Of a stretch of 45,270 nt of DNA, positions 16,841 through 25,005 are shown in pieces. Source of the stretch: Bacillota bacterium (GTDB taxonomy: Bacteria > Bacillota > Clostridia > Acetivibrionales > DSM-1351); assembly GCA_023392075.1 (NCBI GenBank), contig JAEVZU010000162.1, positions 1 through 45,270 of the forward strand, written 5' to 3'. How positions within the stretch are numbered: the stretch's first letter is position 1; every line of letters starts with the position of its first letter. A model generated the notes under the pieces. It ran no database searches, was not told the DNA's origin, and saw nothing but the letters and a program-made list of their open reading frames with translations. The position numbers were made by a program, and so were the translations under genes.

Positions 16841-16878
16841 CCTCCTAAGCCATTTATGGCTTTGCGCCGCATAGCGGC
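16841..16878 (-). promoter_or_regulatory. Tandem-hairpin leader, copy 2
   Basis: On the minus strand: GCCGC-TAT-GCGGC (16878-16866), a 3-base spacer, AAGCCAT-AA-ATGGCTT (16862-16847), then AGGAGG at once. The first hairpin is identical over 13 bases to that at 8754, while the second differs in sequence but keeps the same core pairing, which suggests a conserved structure. The rest of the intergenic region up to 17049 shows nothing else I can name. Confidence 0.6.
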
Positions 16879-17049
16879 CACAAAACTGTAATGAAAACCT
16901 ATACCCTTTATCGTATTGCGGACTGATAACAAAGCTATTTTATATATAAGCATATACTAATTGCTTGTAAATTTATACCCGGTTTCAATCAAAATAATCT
17001 GGTTGTTATGCATAGCAGGCAAAAAAATATTTTTCGGCCTGTTGGACAT

Positions 17050-17078
17050 TTGACTAACTGAGCATAATTATCTATAAT
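17050..17078 (+). promoter_or_regulatory. Promoter of the PAP2 gene
   Basis: TTGACT (17050-17055) and TATAAT (17073-17078) are 17 bases apart, giving a leader of roughly 60 bases. Confidence 0.7.
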
Positions 17079-17145
17079 ATTTTAAATCATAATGTAACAT
17101 ATATTAATATTATGCTTATTAATATAGAGAGAATAATAAAAACAG

Positions 17146-17784
17146 ATGGAGTTCAAATTGAAATTAACAAGATATATCTTAACAATTGTGTTTCCGCTGC
17201 TAGTATTTTTATTTTTGGCTGTCAATGTTCTGAACGATAACATTCAGACCTTTGATGCCAATGTATATTCAATTGTTTCCAAAATTATATCCGAAAGAAT
17301 GACATTTTTTATGAAATTCATTTCTTTTCTGGCTTCAGGGCAGTTTTTGGGTATAATTTGCATACTTGTATTCCTGAGTATTTTTTCTAAGAAGCAGAAG
17401 TATACATTCTATGCGGCAATGGTAATTATAAATATTTCTTTGAGTTCAATAATGAATATCGGATTAAAATGGTTAGTCAACAGAAACAGGCCGGATATTT
17501 TAAAACTTGTTGAGGTAACAGGGCTTAGTTTTCCAAGCGGACACTCAATGGCAGCAATTAGCTTTTATGGATTTTTATTTTATCTGTGCAGCAAATTCTA
17601 TAAAGGTAAATATAAAAACCTGATTATTTCATTCCTTGTTATATTGATTGCTCTTATTGGATTCAGCCGTGTTTATCTGGGTGTTCATTATTCAAGTGAT
17701 GTTTTGGGAGGCTTTTCATTTGGCTTGTTTTGGATTGGAGTGTTTACATTAGTAATAGAAAAAGTACAGGAAAAACATGTATGA
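17146..17784 (+). CDS. PAP2-family membrane phosphatase
   Basis: This 212-residue integral membrane enzyme has about six helices and the three-part phosphatase signature: KWLVNRNRP (about 109-117), PSGHS (about 130-134) and SRVYLGVHYSSD (about 173-184). Such enzymes remove phosphate from lipid phosphates such as phosphatidic acid or undecaprenyl pyrophosphate, with the active site on the outer face of the membrane. Length and motif spacing are typical of the BcrC/PgpB-like group; which lipid is used cannot be told. The ribosome binding site is weak (AGAGAGAAT, about 17126) although the promoter is strong. The next gene follows by 66 bases. Confidence 0.9.
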   Translation: MEFKLKLTRYILTIVFPLLVFLFLAVNVLNDNIQTFDANVYSIVSKIISERMTFFMKFISFLASGQFLGIICILVFLSIFSKKQKYTFYAAMVIINISLSSIMNIGLKWLVNRNRPDILKLVEVTGLSFPSGHSMAAISFYGFLFYLCSKFYKGKYKNLIISFLVILIALIGFSRVYLGVHYSSDVLGGFSFGLFWIGVFTLVIEKVQEKHV

Positions 17785-17850
17785 ATAACCCGTAAATAAA
17801 AAAATATGCGGTGGAGAGAATAAGGTAAAATACTATTTTGAGGTGATAGC

Positions 17851-18252
17851 ATGAAGCGTATTTTACCTTGTTTATTATGTGTCAGCTTGTTATTTAACGG
17901 TTTTTTTGCAGTTCATAAAGTTAATGAAAGCAGACAGGTTATGCAGCAAAATAAAGATTTGCTTACACAAACGGATGGAAATCAAATTCAGGTTATAGCA
18001 AAGAGACCATACATCAGAAGGGGTGAAGTAGGGGTTTTAGCCTTGAGGTGCACTCCCAGCAACAATTGCAGAATTATATGCAATTATAAAATAAGAGGCC
18101 AGGATTATACAACCACACGAAATATAGTTGCCGGAAATGACGGAAGTGTGCTCTGTACCTGGAAAGTCGACAAAGATACCGATACAGGTACTTACCAGAT
18201 TGAAATAGTCAGCGGAGGAAGCCGGCTTGTTACCAATTATGTAGTTCGATAA
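17851..18252 (+). CDS. Small exported protein with N-terminal anchor
   Basis: This 133-residue protein starts with GAGGTGAT ahead of the ATG and an N-terminal hydrophobic segment (MKRILPCLLCVSLLFNGFFAV), which is either a signal anchor or a signal peptide without a clear cleavage site. The rest (about 45-133) reads as one beta-rich immunoglobulin-like module: GEVGVLALRCTPSNNCRIICNYKIRGQDYTTTRN, GSVLCTWKVDKDTDTGTYQIEIVSGG. Cysteines in this part could form disulfides. It recalls Ig-like domains of bacterial surface proteins, but I do not know a named family of this size. It lies downstream of the PAP2 gene and may share its transcript. Confidence 0.7.
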   Translation: MKRILPCLLCVSLLFNGFFAVHKVNESRQVMQQNKDLLTQTDGNQIQVIAKRPYIRRGEVGVLALRCTPSNNCRIICNYKIRGQDYTTTRNIVAGNDGSVLCTWKVDKDTDTGTYQIEIVSGGSRLVTNYVVR

Positions 18253-18264
18253 TGAAAAACTCCT

Positions 18265-18338
18265 ATAAAGAACATGCCTGAAATCGCAGCAAAAACACTT
18301 GTGATAAGCTGTGTACAGATTTCAGGCATGTTCTTTAT
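18265..18338. repeat. Stem-loop repeat, copy 1 (also terminator-like)
   Basis: Twenty-base perfect inverted arms (18265-18284 and 18319-18338, containing CATGCCTGAAAT and its complement) flank a 34-base centre. The centre matches, in reverse complement, the centre of the element at 44725-44792. It therefore is a dispersed repeat and not just a terminator, although it also lies just after a gene. Confidence 0.75.
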
Positions 18339-18541
18339 GAGTAATACATCTATTTAAGGTAGTTAGGGAGCACTATTTTAATATTTTCTCATTTATTTAT
18401 TTAGATTGTTTTAATTTTTAGTCAGTCCCTTTTACTCCTGAAAGCAGTATGTTAGAATAAGTGTACCATTTACTTCGGAAGATTGTATTTATACCCGTTA
18501 AGGTACAATAATTAATATTCAGGGAAGAAGGAAAGCAGAGA

Positions 18542-19162
18542 ATGAAATATATAGATCTGTCACAACCCATACATACAGGTATGCCGGTATATCCCGGAGA
18601 TCGTGCTGTTATACTTAAGCATGATAAGCTTTACAGCAAGGACCACTACAATAACCATAACCTTGAGGCTGGAATGCATGCAGGAACCCATATTGACGGA
18701 AGAATGCATCTGCTTGATGTTGACGAGTATATTGGAAATATGCCGCCGGAGTATTTTTGCGGCAGGGGAGGTATAATACATTCTGAAAATGAGAGTATTA
18801 TTTCAATGAAGCCTGGTTATCCGGAATTAATAAAGGGAAAAAATATAATTCTGTTTCATACCGGGATGGACAAGTATTATGGCAGTGAAAAATATTATAA
18901 TGATCATCCGGTTCTGGACATGTCCATTTGTAAATGTCTTGCAGACAACAACATTAGGCTGATTGGGGTTGATATGCCATCTCCCGACAGACTGCCCTTT
19001 GAGATTCATAAATTCTTGCTGCAGAACAATATTTTGATAATGGAAAATCTTACAAATCTTGATATGATATCTGAAACCGATCTATTTGAAATATTTGCAT
19101 TTCCATTGAGAATCAATGCCGATTCCAGTATGGTCAGAGCAATTGCAAGACTCGAACAGTAG
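18542..19162 (+). CDS. Cyclase/kynurenine formamidase-family protein
   Basis: This 206-residue protein belongs to the metal-dependent cyclase (KynB-like) family, amide hydrolases that include kynurenine formamidase and isatin hydrolase. Residues MKYIDLSQPIHTGMPVYPGD begin it and HAGTHIDGRMHLL (about 46-58) carries the metal-binding His-X-Gly-Thr-His-X-Asp motif. The IGVDMPSPD segment and a C-terminal LFEIFAFPLRINADSSMVRAIARLE match the family ending. AAGAAGGAAAG serves as ribosome binding site. No tryptophan-degradation gene is adjacent, so a different amide substrate is possible. It is probably a single-gene unit after the repeat at 18.3 kb. Confidence 0.85.
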   Translation: MKYIDLSQPIHTGMPVYPGDRAVILKHDKLYSKDHYNNHNLEAGMHAGTHIDGRMHLLDVDEYIGNMPPEYFCGRGGIIHSENESIISMKPGYPELIKGKNIILFHTGMDKYYGSEKYYNDHPVLDMSICKCLADNNIRLIGVDMPSPDRLPFEIHKFLLQNNILIMENLTNLDMISETDLFEIFAFPLRINADSSMVRAIARLEQ

Positions 19163-19312
19163 TACTTCCATACCTATTTCAATAAATGGATTGCACACAA
19201 GGGTCAAATTAAAAATAATTTTATTTAATTTCAGGCATAAAAAGTGGGGGAAAACAAAATATTAAACTTGGATTCAATTACTTGGAATATTACGGCGGAG
19301 ATGCGGATTTTT

Positions 19313-20413
19313 ATGAAAAGAAATATTTATATGCTTTGTTTTGTTTTAATAACCCTGCTGTTTTTGAACGGCTGCGGGAACAAGAAAGGAAATCAGGCAG
19401 CAAATTCTACTGTTCAGGTTCCAGCCGGCTCAACCGCGCCGGAAGCTATACCCACTCCTTCCGGCGTAAAGCTTAAGCTGCAGGATTATTTTCCGATGCT
19501 GAAAGATACGCTGTATTCATACGAAGGCACTGGCAATGAATATGCCTCCTATTATCTGTACAACGACTATTTGAATGATAACAAAGTTCAGCAGAGAATA
19601 AACAATGGAGGTACCGAAGCTATCAGAGTAATTGAGCTGAAAGACGGCAAGCTGATCAGGGTTTTTTACAGAGGAGAGGCATATTACAAAGAGAATTTTC
19701 TGAATGCCGTAGAAGGAGATCCCGAGGTGCTATTAATGGAACCTCTGGTTGTAGGCAATTTCTGGACTTTAAAGGGTTCCGTCAAAAGAACTATAACAAA
19801 TACGGAGGCTGAAGTAACCACACCAACAGGAAGTTATAAGGCAATAGAAGTGACAACTGATACTCCCCAGGGCAAAACTTTAGACTATTATTCAAAAAAT
19901 GTTGGACTCGTAAAGTCAGTTTTTAAGTCGGGTGAGCTGGAGGTAATTTCAACCCTGAAAAAAATTGAGAGTAACATTTCTCATAATTCAACAGTAAACT
20001 TTTACTACCCGGTAAAAGGATCTGAAAAATTACATTATGCAAGTAAGAAAATTGCCTTTAAAACTAATGATATAACAAAAAAATTACTTGAGGAAGCATA
20101 TAAAAGTATTGCTGAGACTATGCTTGGAGAGCCTGCTTCCGGTAATATAAAAATAAACAGCCTGTATTTTAATAAAGATAAAATTGTTTATCTTGACCTG
20201 AATTCAGCATTTGTTACCGAAATAAACAAGCAAAAGGCATATGAAAAAGCAATACTTCAGAGCGTTGCAAATACCTTCGGAGGCTATTACAATGCAGAAA
20301 ACGTTATTTTGACCATTGATAACAGGAATTACAAGTCAGACAATACATCAATGAAAAAAGATGAGGCTTTAAAAGTCAGGCTGGAAGGGTGCATCCGAGA
20401 TGAAATAAAATAA
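19313..20413 (+). CDS. GerMN-domain lipoprotein
   Basis: The protein is 366 residues from the ATG at 19313. Upstream in-frame starts (19244 GTG, 19301 ATG) are possible, but only the 19313 start puts a proper lipoprotein signal peptide at the N-terminus: MKRNIYMLCFVLITLLFLNGC, lipid-modified Cys21. Ala/Pro/Ser-rich linker residues follow. The central part is a beta-rich domain of unknown type. The C-terminal region (about residues 235-355, TVNFYYPVKGSEKLHY ... INSLYFNKDKIVYLDLNSAFVTEI ... FGGYYNAENVILTIDN) is a GerMN domain, found in sporulation and germination proteins. A role at the spore or cell envelope is likely. It is monocistronic, ending before a tRNA gene. Confidence 0.85.
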   Translation: MKRNIYMLCFVLITLLFLNGCGNKKGNQAANSTVQVPAGSTAPEAIPTPSGVKLKLQDYFPMLKDTLYSYEGTGNEYASYYLYNDYLNDNKVQQRINNGGTEAIRVIELKDGKLIRVFYRGEAYYKENFLNAVEGDPEVLLMEPLVVGNFWTLKGSVKRTITNTEAEVTTPTGSYKAIEVTTDTPQGKTLDYYSKNVGLVKSVFKSGELEVISTLKKIESNISHNSTVNFYYPVKGSEKLHYASKKIAFKTNDITKKLLEEAYKSIAETMLGEPASGNIKINSLYFNKDKIVYLDLNSAFVTEINKQKAYEKAILQSVANTFGGYYNAENVILTIDNRNYKSDNTSMKKDEALKVRLEGCIRDEIK

Positions 20414-20455
20414 TATGTGTGAGTCAAAGGCCAAAACAAAAAATAAAAATAAGTG

Positions 20456-20484
20456 TTGACAATACCATACTAAGCTCTTATAAT
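20456..20484 (+). promoter_or_regulatory. Strong promoter of tRNA-Lys
   Basis: TTGACA (20456-20461) and TATAAT (20479-20484), 17 bases apart, both exact consensus. Confidence 0.85.
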
Positions 20485-20528
20485 ATAAAAGTGTTCGGGA
20501 AACACCAATGCCTGAAACGCTTGAAAAT

Positions 20529-20604
20529 GCGCCATTAGCTCAGTTGGTAGAGCACCTGACTCTTAATCAGGGTGTCCCCGGTTCGAACCCGTGATGGCGC
20601 ACCA
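20529..20604 (+). tRNA. tRNA-Lys (anticodon CTT)
   Basis: The acceptor stem GCGCCAT pairs with ATGGCGC. The D-arm is TAGCTCAGTTGGTAGAGCA, the anticodon stem CCTGA/TCAGG encloses loop CTCTTAA with CTT at 20562-20564, the T-arm has GGTTCGAACCC and the encoded 3' end is ACCA. Confidence 0.95.
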
Positions 20605-20608
20605 AAAG

Positions 20609-20637
20609 ACTTCTACAAAAGTAGAAGTTTTTTTATT
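20609..20637 (+). terminator. Terminator after tRNA-Lys
   Basis: ACTTCTAC-AAAA-GTAGAAGT followed by a T run, starting four bases after the tRNA. Confidence 0.9.
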
Positions 20638-20845
20638 GTATAAGAAAGCATAAATAATATTTGTTGTATTTGTTATGTTCACGAGCTGCATCAAAAATCC
20701 GGAAAATATGACGGTATAAGGTAATGCCATATGCTGTTAAATAATGTAACACATGTTGAGAAGTAATATATTTATGAAAATATTAACAAAATTAATAAAC
20801 TCCTATTGTGAGTGAGGAACATATTGGTTAAAATAGTTCTATAAA

Positions 20846-20884
20846 GTTACATAAAGATTACAAAAAAGTTACACAAAGGTTTTA
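20846..20884 (+). promoter_or_regulatory. Pho-box-like repeat array before degS
   Basis: Four hexamers start exactly 11 bases apart: GTTACA (20846), ATTACA (20857), GTTACA (20868) and GTTTTA (20879), with A-rich 5-base spacers. This is the arrangement of PhoP/OmpR-type binding sites. The rest of the 20638-20951 interval shows no gene and no clear sigma-A promoter. Confidence 0.55.
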
Positions 20885-20951
20885 CCTGGTATGAATAATT
20901 AAAATCACTTGATAAACAAAAAAATCCTATGGATGAAAAATAGGTGGAATA

Positions 20952-22130
20952 ATGCCGAATTTTAAACATAATGCCGTACAAATGGATGAAATAATTAATA
21001 AGACCATTAAGGCTCTTGATTCGGGTAAAATGGAGATAATCGAGATAGCCGAAAACTCAAGAAAAGAATGCTCGCGGTTGAAAGAAGAACTTGAAAGCCT
21101 GAAGATGCAGGTGGTCGGCAGCATTAACGAAATTGAAAATCTCGAATATGCATTAAAGACAAGTAAAAAAAAGTTGTCCGACGTAAACAGGGATTTTAAG
21201 AAATACAGCCAGGAAGAACTGGCCAAGGCCTATCAATCAGCAGATGATTTGAGAGTCAAGCTTGCTGTGAAACGCGAACAGGAAAGCTTTTTGATAAAAA
21301 GACGTAATGATCTTGAAATCAGGATCAGGGATTCTTTGAAGACCCTTGAAAGAGCTGATAATCTCATTGGACATGTGGGTATAGCACTGGAGTATCTGAG
21401 CAGTGATTTAAAGGGTGTGGGAGAGCAGCTTGATAATCTGCAGCAGAAGCAATTTCTCGGACTGAGAATAATTGAAGCTCAGGAGGAGGAAAGAAAGCGT
21501 GTTGCCAGAGAAATCCATGACGGACCTGCACAGTCCATATCAAATGCTGTAATAAAAGCAGAGATATGTGAGAGGTTATTGGAGAAAAATATTACAGAGG
21601 CCAAAACTGAACTGCAAAACTTGAAAAAGGTTATGAGAGACAGTTTGCAAGAGGTTCGGAAAATTATCTACAACCTGAGACCTATGGCACTTGATGATCT
21701 GGGGCTATTGCCAACTTTAGAAAGATATGTTATTTCTTTTAAGGAGACAACTGGAATAAATGTAACATTCAAGTGCAGAGGTATAGATGAAGAAATAAAA
21801 CCGGTTATCTCGCTTACAGTTTTCAGAATAGTTCAGGAAGCACTGAATAACGTGCTTAAACACTCAAAATCCATGACAGCATGCGTTGCTTTGGAAAAAA
21901 TCGATAAAAAGCTTAGTATCATTATATTTGACAACGGAGTGGGCTTTGATACAAAAACCATACGTATGACTAACTCGGACTTGTCCGGAGGTTTTGGTCT
22001 TTTTAGTATGAAGGAAAGAGTCGCCCTGCTTGAAGGAGAATTTAACGTAGTGTCCGAGGAACAGAAAGGTACAAGAATAAACATACAAATACCACTCATT
22101 GATGAAGGGGAGGCACTCGTAAATGGATAA
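20952..22130 (+). CDS. degS: Sensor histidine kinase DegS
   Basis: This 392-residue cytoplasmic kinase has a long N-terminal coiled-coil sensor region (about 1-170), rich in Glu/Lys/Leu heptads, and no transmembrane segment. It continues with QEEERKRVAREIHDGPAQ, where His189 is the HisKA_3 phosphorylation site, and with IIYNLRPMALDDLGLLPTL typical of DegS. The HATPase_c part has VFRIVQEALNNVLKHS and the ATP motifs DNGVGF and GGFGLFSMKERV. Architecture, length and motifs match Bacillus DegS, which controls exoenzymes, motility and related traits. The ribosome binding site is AGGTGG. It overlaps degU by 8 bases, so translation is coupled. Confidence 0.95.
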   Translation: MPNFKHNAVQMDEIINKTIKALDSGKMEIIEIAENSRKECSRLKEELESLKMQVVGSINEIENLEYALKTSKKKLSDVNRDFKKYSQEELAKAYQSADDLRVKLAVKREQESFLIKRRNDLEIRIRDSLKTLERADNLIGHVGIALEYLSSDLKGVGEQLDNLQQKQFLGLRIIEAQEEERKRVAREIHDGPAQSISNAVIKAEICERLLEKNITEAKTELQNLKKVMRDSLQEVRKIIYNLRPMALDDLGLLPTLERYVISFKETTGINVTFKCRGIDEEIKPVISLTVFRIVQEALNNVLKHSKSMTACVALEKIDKKLSIIIFDNGVGFDTKTIRMTNSDLSGGFGLFSMKERVALLEGEFNVVSEEQKGTRINIQIPLIDEGEALVNG

Positions 22131-22773
22131 GATTAAAGTAATGATTGCAGATGACCATGCCATGGTGAGGCAGGGATTAAAAACAATTCTTGAGCTGGAG
22201 GAGGATATATGTGTTGTAGCCCAGGCTTCTAACGGCGGTGAGGCAGTGGATCTTGCAAAATCGCTTAAGCCCGATATTATTTTAATGGACATAAACATGC
22301 CAGTATTAAACGGGCTGCAGGCCATTAAAATGTTAAAGGAAGGAAATGACCGTTTTAAAATAATAGTATTAACTCTGCATCAGGATAGAGAGTATTTATT
22401 TAAAACACTGCAGATGGGCTGTGAGGGATACGTATTAAAAGATGCCGAGTCATCCGTATTGATTGAGGCAATAAGAAGTGTATACCGTGATCAGACCTTT
22501 ATCCAGCCCAACATGACCAGCGAATTGGTCAAGGAATTTAACAGGGTAACATTATATGAGCATGACAGATCTTTGACAAACAATCTGACTACAAGAGAAA
22601 TTGAGGTTTTAAAGCTTATTGCAGAAGGCATGATAAATAAGGAAATTGCAAAAAATCTTTACATAAGTGAAAAGACTGTCAAGAATCATATATCTAACAT
22701 ATTTAAAAAGCTTGATGTGAATGACAGGACTCAAGCTGCCATTTATGCATTCAAACATAATATTAAGGCCTGA
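22123..22773 (+). CDS. degU: Response regulator DegU (NarL/FixJ family)
   Basis: This 216-residue DNA-binding regulator is phosphorylated by DegS. Its receiver domain (about 4-120) has the acidic pair in IADDHAMVRQGL, the phosphoacceptor Asp56 in ILMDINMP and Lys in YVLKDAESS. A LuxR/NarL helix-turn-helix follows (about 150-210: LTTREIEVLKLIAEGMINKEIAKNLYISEKTVKNHISNIFKKLDVNDR). The start codon lies inside the degS 3' end. In Bacillus the DegSU pair governs degradative enzyme secretion and cell-state switching; a similar role in a plant-biomass-type Clostridium is plausible but not shown. Confidence 0.95.
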   Translation: MDKIKVMIADDHAMVRQGLKTILELEEDICVVAQASNGGEAVDLAKSLKPDIILMDINMPVLNGLQAIKMLKEGNDRFKIIVLTLHQDREYLFKTLQMGCEGYVLKDAESSVLIEAIRSVYRDQTFIQPNMTSELVKEFNRVTLYEHDRSLTNNLTTREIEVLKLIAEGMINKEIAKNLYISEKTVKNHISNIFKKLDVNDRTQAAIYAFKHNIKA

Positions 22774-22823
22774 TTTAATATTTCCGGTTATGATTTTATT
22801 AAATTAAAGCATTAATAAATGTA

Positions 22824-22853
22824 TTGACATTGGTACAATTTACATAGTATTAT
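22824..22853 (+). promoter_or_regulatory. Promoter of the T-box transcript
   Basis: TTGACA (22824-22829) and TATTAT (22848-22853), 18 bases apart, end about 25 bases before stem I of the T-box. Confidence 0.65.
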
Positions 22854-22877
22854 ATTAATAATTTCGAATAAAAAACT

Positions 22878-23124
22878 GCTGAGAACGGGAATAGTAGGCT
22901 GCTAGAAATCCAAAGAGAGCTGTCGTACGGTGAAAGATAGCGATTTTGAAAGGTTGAAGCTCGCCCGGGAGCATTCCGGTTGAATAATAAGGCCGGAACG
23001 GTTTTCACCGTTATATGATTAAAGAGAGAATTCAATAAACCAATTGCCTGATTGGTTGAATTAATTTGAGTGGTACCGCGGAACATGCTTTTCGTCTCAT
23101 TTCTGAGATGAAAAGCTTTTTTAT
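22878..23124 (+). promoter_or_regulatory. T-box riboswitch, specifier AGC (serine)
   Basis: The conserved T-box AGTGGTACCGCGG lies at 23069-23081. It is preceded by a full stem I with AGTAGG, AGAGAG and GGTGAAAG landmarks and followed by a terminator (GCTTTTCGTCTCA/TGAGATGAAAAGC plus T run, about 23088-23122). The specifier position, set by comparison with the ileS T-box in this window, reads AGC (22970-22972) followed by A. That points to uncharged tRNA-Ser. The T-box UGGU would need a G-U pair with the usual G73 of tRNA-Ser, so the amino acid call is moderate. Confidence 0.9.
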
Positions 23125-23172
23125 TGTTTTATTTATCTTATTTAGACATTTATTATTTTTGGAGGTGCTTAT

Positions 23173-24837
23173 ATGGAAAAACTTATTGAAATAACAGTTG
23201 GCGGAATGCTTGAGGAAATGACGAGAAAATACCCCGACCACGAGTGCGTTTTATACTCTGACCGTCCGTTTAGAAAAACATACTCGGAATTCAATTCCAT
23301 ATGCAACAGTGTTGCAAAAAGCTTTATGAAAATGGGTATAAAAAAGGGTGACCACGTTGCCATGTGGGCGACAAATGTTCCGGAATGGCTTATTACGCTT
23401 TTTGCTACGGCTAAAATCGGTGCCGTACTTGTTACAGTGAATACAAATTACAAAATCTTCGAGCTGGAATACCTGCTCAAGCAGTCGGACAGCAATACCC
23501 TGGTTTTAATCGATGGTTTTAAGGATTCCAATTATATTCAGATATTAAATGAACTATGTCCTGAAATAAAGGACTCAAAACCAGGCCAACTCAATATTGA
23601 GAAGTTTCCTTTCCTGAAAAATGTTATCAGCGTAAGTGAAAACAAATATCCGGGAATGTTCGGGTGGTCTGATATGATGAACATGGGCAGCGACATTTCC
23701 GATGATGAGCTTTATGCCATAAGCAGCTCCCTCAACTGTCAGGACGTAATCAATATGCAGTACACCTCTGGAACCACAGGCTTCCCGAAAGGTGTCATGC
23801 TGACACATTTCAATATAATAAATAACGGAAAGTGTATTGGAGACTGTATGCACTTTACCCACGAAGACAGATTGTGCATTCCGGTTCCGTTCTTCCACTG
23901 CTTTGGTCTTGTCCTTGCGGTAATGGCCTGCGTTACCCACGGAACAACAATGATACCCCTAGAATACTATCAGCCCTTAAAGGTTATGCAGACAATACAG
24001 AAGGAAAAATGTACCGCTGTGTACGGTGTACCTACTATGTTCATCGGTATTCTCGAACACCCTGAATTTAATAATTATGACTACTCATCACTGAGAACAG
24101 GTATCATGTCCGGTTCGCCATGTCCTGTAAAATATATGGAGCTGGTTGTGGACAAAATGAATATGAAGGATATTACCATTCCTTACGGGCAGACCGAAGC
24201 TTCGCCTGTTTGCACCCAGACCAGAATTGGTGACAGTCTGGAGCGCAGAGTTGCCACGGTAGGCCGTTCACTTCCATTTATTGAGTGCAAGATAGTGGAC
24301 CCCGAAACAGGCAGGGATCTGCCGGACGGAGTACCGGGAGAGTTCGTTGCAAGAGGTTATAACGTTATGAAGGGATATTACAAAATGCCGGAAGCTACGG
24401 CACAAGCCATTGACGCAGACGGCTGGCTTCATACAGGTGACCTTGCCGTAAGGGATGAGCATGGTTATTACAAAATTACCGGAAGAATCAAGGACATGAT
24501 AATAAGAGGCGGGGAAAATATTTATCCAAAGGAAATTGAGGAATTTTTGTACACGCTGCCTGAAATAAAGGATGTTCAGGTAATAGGTGTTCCATCCAAG
24601 GCATACGGAGAAGAAATAATGGCCTGTGTTATTTTGAAGGAAGGCTGTACTATAACAGAGGATGGTGTAAAGAGTGCAGTGAGGTCACATATGGCAAGAC
24701 ACAAGACCCCGAAATATGTCAGTTTTGTTGACAGTTTCCCCATGACTGCAAGCGGTAAGATACAGAAGTATAAAATGCGTGAAAATGCCATAGTACAGCT
24801 GGGCCTGCAGGATGAAGCCAATATTGAAACAGCTTGA
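23173..24837 (+). CDS. AMP-forming acyl-CoA synthetase
   Basis: This 554-residue ligase activates a carboxylic acid, probably a fatty acid, with ATP and then CoA. Motifs are YTSGTTGFPKGVMLTH (about 197-212), the YGQTEASP motif (about 339-346), WLHTGDLAVRDEHGYYKITGRIKDMIIRGGENIYPKEIE (about 417-455) and the catalytic lysine in TASGKIQKYKM near the C-terminus. It is most like medium/long-chain FadD-type enzymes (FadD13/YngI-like). GGAGGTGCTTAT precedes the start. It is the only gene behind the T-box and is followed by a terminator. No aminoacyl-tRNA synthetase or amino acid gene is present in this unit, which is unusual for a T-box. The substrate is not determined. Confidence 0.9.
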   Translation: MEKLIEITVGGMLEEMTRKYPDHECVLYSDRPFRKTYSEFNSICNSVAKSFMKMGIKKGDHVAMWATNVPEWLITLFATAKIGAVLVTVNTNYKIFELEYLLKQSDSNTLVLIDGFKDSNYIQILNELCPEIKDSKPGQLNIEKFPFLKNVISVSENKYPGMFGWSDMMNMGSDISDDELYAISSSLNCQDVINMQYTSGTTGFPKGVMLTHFNIINNGKCIGDCMHFTHEDRLCIPVPFFHCFGLVLAVMACVTHGTTMIPLEYYQPLKVMQTIQKEKCTAVYGVPTMFIGILEHPEFNNYDYSSLRTGIMSGSPCPVKYMELVVDKMNMKDITIPYGQTEASPVCTQTRIGDSLERRVATVGRSLPFIECKIVDPETGRDLPDGVPGEFVARGYNVMKGYYKMPEATAQAIDADGWLHTGDLAVRDEHGYYKITGRIKDMIIRGGENIYPKEIEEFLYTLPEIKDVQVIGVPSKAYGEEIMACVILKEGCTITEDGVKSAVRSHMARHKTPKYVSFVDSFPMTASGKIQKYKMRENAIVQLGLQDEANIETA

Positions 24838-24944
24838 TGATCTATATTGGAAATTGATTTCAAGACAATTTTATCTTAACAATCAGGTCACCTTGCCTTT
24901 ACATTAAACTGATACACTATTATAATTTAATAATAAGCTTATGA

Positions 24945-24975
24945 TTGCCAGTCTAAAAAACTGGCAATTTGTTTA
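24945..24975 (+). terminator. Terminator of the acyl-CoA synthetase unit
   Basis: TTGCCAGT-CTAAAAA-ACTGGCAA followed by TTTGTTT. Confidence 0.8.
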
Positions 24976-25005
24976 GCATATAGAAATTGCGATTATGGAG
25001 GGACA

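Noticed and set aside
4857..19192. TTCAATAAATGG shared by 4857 and 19181
   Set aside because: A 12-base AT-rich match with no matching flanks; probably chance.
24838..25005. SAM riboswitch before the homocysteine methyltransferase
   Set aside because: The interval contains only a terminator and a ribosome binding site; no SAM aptamer motifs are visible.
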